The notes under the pieces were generated by a model that did not search any database, was not told the origin of the DNA, and saw only the letters and a list, made by a program, of their open reading frames with translations. Below, piece by piece: positions 59,041-64,000 of a stretch of 64,000 nt of DNA (position 1 is its first letter; each line of letters begins with the position of its first letter). The stretch lies in the NCBI RefSeq assembly GCF_022682495.2, contig NC_071391.1:127577896-127641895 (forward strand). The letters run 5' to 3'. The DNA is from Desmodus rotundus. Its lineage: Eukaryota; Chordata; Mammalia; Chiroptera; Phyllostomidae. Made by a program: the position numbers and the translations under genes.

Positions 59041-60839
59041 GGATTTACACATGTGTATGAGATCATGGGAATGTAGACATGAGTATGCATACACATATTA
59101 CTGTGCATGAAGATATTTTATAGTGTTGGGTTCAACATGAAATCCAAGTTCTCGTTCCATATGAAATCAAACACAGTAAAACAAAATACACACTAAATAT
59201 TGATTCTATGCAAATCGAAATTGATAAAGATGGTCCTTCCCAGTTCAATCATTAGCTTTTATCTATGAAGTTAATGCTCTGCTTTCTTTATGTTGCAACC
59301 ATTTACCAGGATTGGGGCTTTTCAGCTCCCACTCTGATTACATCCCTGAGAAGATTTTCAGTCTGCTCACGAGAAGTTAATAACCAGCTCACTGAGGAAG
59401 CAGCCTAGCATCTACTTTAAAGGAAGAACAACTGTGCAGAGTCTATAACAACAGTGTCTTAACTTTTAATGGGGCAGAGCCTAATCACATCCCATTCCAG
59501 AAGGTTGTAAAAATTTTTGATACCCAAACTCAGTTATATCAAACGATTCATAAACGAGGACTTTTAAATATTATCGTGGATTTTTATTATAGCAGAATCT
59601 GAAATGTATTTTTAGACTTTAGGGTTGCCTACATTAAAACTGCTCAGGCAATAGTTTTGCTGGTAACATACTAGGTTGGAAAGGGAAAAAGGAATTAGCA
59701 ATCCCAACACTGAACAATTAAGGAATGAGGAGTAAGGTAAAAACTATACATTCTCTGTACTAAATGACCTTTCCTTGTCTGGTGATTTCACATGTGCTCA
59801 CAGATGTTAGATGAACCACTTTACCCTAGAGGGCACAAATATCTGTAACTCGGTGTATCGCTTTTCTGCCGCACACCCAGTGCTCACAGACATTTAAACA
59901 TCATAGCCAGGCTGGTTTCACAATAATGCACATATCCTTAAAGTGAAATTTTGATTATGTTTATGACTCTAGAAAAAAATATTACATTATCATTCAAAAA
60001 TAGCATTGCTTTTTTTTGCAAAGCCTACAATGTTATTAAAATATTTTCCATTATCATCTTCCTACAGGGCAGAAATAAATAGACAAGGAAAATAAGTTCT
60101 CTCAGGAATTCTCTTTTCTCATTTCCATGGAAAATTCACACTCTTCAGATGAAATGTATTTGTTTTTTGTTCAGGCTGCAGTGTTTCTTACACTGCCATT
60201 CACTGACATCCATTCTGCTAACTTTATGCTTAGCTGCGTATCCCAGGGCTATGATAATTTACACACCCTCTGCCCACACAAGGTGCTGCAGGTCAAATTG
60301 TGCTTGTTGACAGAAAATGACACAATGGCCTGCTGCTGCAGTGCCACTTCTCTGCTCAGTCTGTGCCTGAACTGTTGTTCACATGAAAACTATCTGTCCA
60401 CCTGCCTGTGGCAAGGCACTCTATAGAGTCACCCATGGAGACTGGCAATGTACTCATTACACAGAAATTAGAATGTATGCTTTTGGAGGCAAGATTGTGT
60501 CCCTTCATCCCGGCTCCTCCTTACTACCCATTTTGGAATACTCACTACATTGTTCTACATATAATAAATGCTTACAATATGACGGTGAATGACTGCTTCA
60601 AAAAGAAAAAATCACCAATTGATATTTTAAGGGATAATAATACAGTGAATTCATATTCATCAATTTTTCTCAGACTGATTTGCTATTTGCTCTTTAAATG
60701 TCTTAAACTATTGTTCCTTATGCATGTGCATGTTGATATCTTATTCCAAATAGTAATCTCTTAAACTTGCATAATTTAAAAAAATCCTATTAATATTTTA
60801 TTTGATTCTGACAACCACCCTATGTTCACTATAACACGA
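59041..60839. other. unique stretch, open frames of doubtful reality
   Basis: Frames of 99 codons (60127-60426) and 118 codons (60408-60764) lie next to each other on plus in different frames. Neither shows a domain, splice context or recognisable family; the first is Cys/Leu/Ser-rich. I do not call them genes. Confidence 0.4.
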
Positions 60840-60990
60840 GGTTTTTAGAACCAAAATCTGTGTCTTATTTATCTTTGTAACAGCAGTGCCTGGTAGATTA
60901 CCTGACATTTTAGGTTGACATTCTAACTGTTGAATGGAAAAGTGAATGAATGACTAAATGAATGAGTGAATCAATCAATTTCATTGGAGT
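60840..60990 (+). repeat. L2-like 3' tail
   Basis: AAATCTGTGTCTTATTTATCTTTG, GCAGTGCCTGG and a (TGAA)n-like end (GAATGAATGACTAAATGAATGA) match LINE-2 3' tails. Confidence 0.55.
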
Positions 60991-61349
60991 ATCAGGAAGC
61001 ATGTCGTTACAGCAGGCTTGCTCTTGAATTCAACTTTGAATGAGAAGTAGGCCAAAGGAATGTTACTTATAAAGGAAAGCAAATAAATGGAATAGATTAA
61101 GTATATTACTTTGGAGATTGCAAAACAAACAAACAAAGCCATTCCTGGAGGCAAACAAGAATAGATTGAGAAAAGTCATTGATTAAGGATCAGAGTGAAG
61201 AAATGCAAACAGGGTCTAGGGAGAGGCGGAATGTTGCCAGTAGATGAGGCATTTTGTCTCTAAAAAGTTGAGGTTAGGACGACTGAGAAAGTCACAAGGA
61301 CAGATGGGTAACAAAGGAGAAGAGAGAAAGAACGTACCTTTTTGCTTTT
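60991..61349. other. unique stretch
   Basis: Nothing recognised; a short AAAC repeat at 61120-61135. Confidence 0.4.
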
Positions 61350-61613
61350 TTATTTCTATTGTTGTGTAATAAAATGTCACTAACTTAGCAGGTTCTAGAG
61401 GTCAGGAACCTGGCCATGCCATGGCTGGGGTTTTTGCTCAGGATCTTACAAGGCTGAAATTGAGATGTGAGCCTCACTGGGTTCTCCCTGTAGCTCAGGG
61501 TCCTTTCTGTAGTGCGTGTGGTTGGTGGCCGATTTCAGTTTCTTGCATTTGTAGGACTGAGACCTAGTTTTCTTATTGACTGTCATTCAGGGGTCACTCT
61601 TACCTTCTAGATG

Positions 61614-61816
61614 CAGGGGTGTCCAACCTGTGGCCCATGGGCTGCATGCAACTCAGGATGGCTGTGAATGTGACCCAACACAAAATCAGAAATTTATTTA
61701 AAACATTATGAGACTTTTTGTGTGTGATTACACGTCACAGTGTATTTAATGTTTAGCCCAAGACAACTCTCTTCTTCCAGTATGGCCCAGAGATGCCAAA
61801 AGGTTGGACACCCCTG
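61614..61816 (-). mobile_element. non-autonomous hAT MITE (MER30-like)
   Basis: A 203-bp unit has terminal inverted repeats CAGGGGTGTCCAACC (left) and GGTTGGACACCCCTG (right), perfect over 15 bp. Read on minus, the body (GGGCCATACTGGAAGAAGAG, CATAATGTTTTAAATAAATT) resembles MER30-type elements. No clear 8-bp duplication remains. Confidence 0.8.
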
Positions 61817-61939
61817 TGAGGCTGCTTCGAGTTTCCTGCAAACATGGCAGTTTGTGCCTTCAAGGCTGGCTGAAGATTGCCTGGTGCTCTTCCTGTCTCT
61901 TGTAAGGGTTTAACTGATGGGGTCAGGTGCACCCAGCTA

Positions 61940-62550
61940 ACCTCCTGTGGGAGGAACTCTGGCCCACCGAATCCTCCCATCCACTGCAGATGAAAAATAA
62001 GTCATCCCAGACACAATATTGCTCTTTCAACGGGAAAGGGAGTGGCAATTCCCTCTAGTGGAGAAAGCCTTGAGCCCTTCTTCCAAATGGCTATTATTGG
62101 GAATAGTATGTGTAGGTGTAAACAGCGTGCATGCATAGTTCATCAATGTCAAAAAGGCTGTAGTCACACAAAAACAGGTATAATCCATAGATAACAATTG
62201 AAGGAACACAGAGATTTGTCATAGGTCAGGGTCTGTTAGTCATGCTAATGCCAGAGGGTCTTTAAGACATATTTCATGAGATACGGGGTTTACTCCTTAT
62301 GCCTTGAACTTAAATATCTGGTTTATATCACCAGGGCTATACAAAACAAGGCAGAACAAGCTTCAAAGGATACAACGCATTTATCAGGCCTGATTCCCAG
62401 GGATCCCTCGGTGTTAAACTTGAGCCATGTTTGCCACCTGCGTTTTTACCTGGTTTTCCAGGGAGACTTACGAGCCCCTTTCAGGGCTTGTACTTGCTGG
62501 GCTACAGTCTTGGAAACCACACAACAACCTCGTGGTTCCCAACAACCTCC
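61940..62550 (-). mobile_element. solo LTR, betaretrovirus-like (ERV class II)
   Basis: The LTR (61946-62544, 599 bp) has TG...CA ends and a perfect 6-bp target duplication ACCTCC (61940-61945, 62545-62550). On minus it starts TGTTGGGAACCACGAGG, sharing TGTTGGGAACC with the LTR at 26257-27066 and suggesting related families. No canonical AATAAA was seen in it. No internal viral sequence remains. Confidence 0.8.
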
Positions 62551-62725
62551 CTTGATTAGACCTTAACTACACCTACAAAATCTTATTTTCCCTATTACCT
62601 GACCATAGCACTCAGGGGTATCCCATCATAGTTGCAGGGCTGCCATTATAAAGAGAAGAAGGTACAGAGCGTACACCAACCAGTGGGAATCTTGGGGGCC
62701 ATGCTAGAATTCTACTTGCCACAGA

Positions 62726-64000
62726 GAGTGAATAATGAAGATCTGAGAAATGGAGAAAACAGATGGCATCGAAAAGGAGAAGAAAAGGAGGAATTTTGAG
62801 TCTTCCCAATACTAGAGTTAGAACTGTTGATTCCCATATATTATGTGAGAGAAATGGCAGACTTAGGGGTGGGAAGGTATGAACAGAAGCAGTCTCTGAG
62901 GGGAAGAAAGCAGAGAAAGAAACTTAATAATTATTCAAAGGATGATGGTGCCTTGTCAAGAGAAGAATTACAGGAAAGAAGTTAGAATGTTTACCTGGTG
63001 ATCACATCAGGAGAACTATGATTATAAAATTACTGGGACAATGCTGAATGACATGTTGGCAGTAATTCAGCTTTCAAAATTAAATAGAAGTTTTAGAGGT
63101 GGGGTAACACAGTATGTTTTTAAAAGAAATATAATTTAAAATAAAAATCTCAAAATTGCTGGTTTGATTATGCAGAATTACAGTGATAAAAACCATGTGA
63201 ATGCTAGTCAACTACGAAATAACTACAGAAAACCCCAAAAATGAATGACTAAAAAGGCAGTGGAAATGTCATAAGTTTCCAGTAAATAAGAAAGAGGTGA
63301 GAGTGAAAGACATAAGCTAGAAGTGTTGAGAAAAGTTCAAAGTGTCATACAATGCAAAGCGTTATTACCTGTGATGTCAGCAGGTGCATTGATTGCCCTG
63401 GGTGCATGTGGGGCATTTGTCGGGACATTTTTCACTCAGTAGAAAGCTTATGGCTGACATATAGGGCTGCCAGAGGTAAACAACAGAGTATTTCTTATGT
63501 AAATGCCTAAAATATGGAGAGGAGAAACAAAACGCACAGGTGCAGAAACAATCATTTAAACCAATTATATGACACGGAAGGGAATGTTTATCCCAATTAC
63601 TCAGTCACATCTGCAAACACTAAAAGAAAAATTAAAAACAAAAGATATTTAGAATAAAGGGTAAAAAAACCCCAACCCCCCCCCAAAACGCTCACATGTT
63701 TTGTAGAGGACGTAGTTTGACTCGGAGGCTGTGGCTTAATATCACTTACATGAGAGCCCGTGGAGCCTGAGCTGACCTGGGAAACTAAGAACAGGGCTCA
63801 GGCTGGCAAAAAGACAGAACATTTTCAGGGTTGTGTGCATTATGGGGTTGATATACACTTCATTTCCAAGTAGAATTCTTGCTCTAGGAAACTAATATGA
63901 AGGGAAAGAAAACATAAAGAAGCTTGAGGAATGGTGACAAAGAAAGGAGAGGAGAGAGGGGGGCACTGAAAAGTTCTCAATGAACTCCTTGGAGTGATAT
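62726..64000. other. unique stretch, nothing recognised
   Basis: A short C10 run interrupts A-rich sequence near 63670-63685. No gene or repeat recognised. Confidence 0.45.

Larger units (their letters stand above)
61350..62725 (-). repeat. MLT1-like LTR, minus, with two nested insertions
   Basis: The outer pieces are antisense MLT1-type: TTTCTATTGTTGTGTAATAAAATG and GGTTCTAGAGGTCAGGAAC at the left; TTAACTACACCTACAAAATC and GGGGGCCATGCTAGAATTCTAC at the right. Removing the hAT MITE (61614-61816) and the solo LTR plus one TSD copy (61946-62550) leaves about 570 bp, a plausible length for one LTR. Confidence 0.6.

Noticed and set aside
60127..60764. Adjacent 99- and 118-codon frames as a two-exon or frameshifted gene
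   Set aside because: They are in different frames, lack similarity, and no splice pair or shared domain joins them.

Overview
The window is mammalian nuclear DNA, almost certainly from a bat. The main evidence is a VES-type tRNA-derived SINE on each strand (12613-12810, 57640-57845), a family known from bats. Bat-style non-autonomous hAT and Tc1/mariner elements and several ages of LINE-1 fit this. The base composition is AT-rich, no reading frame looks like a cellular protein-coding exon, and no functional RNA gene, CRISPR array or operon is visible. I read it as intergenic or deep-intronic sequence built largely from interspersed repeats. No Helitron was recognised, which weakly argues against a vespertilionid; the species cannot be fixed from this sequence alone.

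Layout. 0-10 kb: unique AT-rich DNA with a hAT MITE, a 5'-truncated half-L1 copy with target-site duplications (TSDs), a mariner MITE, old L2/MIR/MLT1 copies and a probable solo LTR (9102-9551). 10-32 kb: three young 5'-truncated L1 copies on the minus strand (two with inverted 5' ends), a VES SINE with near-perfect TSDs, L2/MIR fossils, a betaretrovirus-like solo LTR with a 6-bp TSD (26257-27066) and a second mariner MITE. 32-45 kb: mostly unique AT-rich DNA, a GC-rich LTR-like block ending near 34969, and old L1M, L2, MIR and MLT1 pieces. 45.4-47.2 kb: a processed pseudogene of the autophagy gene WIPI2, with TSDs. 48.7-58.4 kb: a cluster of L1 material, namely a small 5'-inverted L1, a complete half-L1 element (50543-52380) with a perfect 15-bp TSD and an open ORF1 frame, and two older minus-strand L1s interrupted by SINEs and LTRs. 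58.4-64 kb: L2 fossils, then an MLT1-like LTR that received a hAT MITE and a second betaretrovirus-like solo LTR.

The most interesting locus is the ORF1-only element at 50.5-52.4 kb. It has an L1-type 5' UTR with a YY1-like site near its start, one open ORF1p-like frame of 232 codons with an apparent internal deletion in the RNA-binding region, no ORF2, a G-rich 3' UTR and a poly(A) tail. It must have been copied by reverse transcriptase supplied in trans. An older relative with the same 3' end lies at 2369-2952. No new cellular gene system was found.
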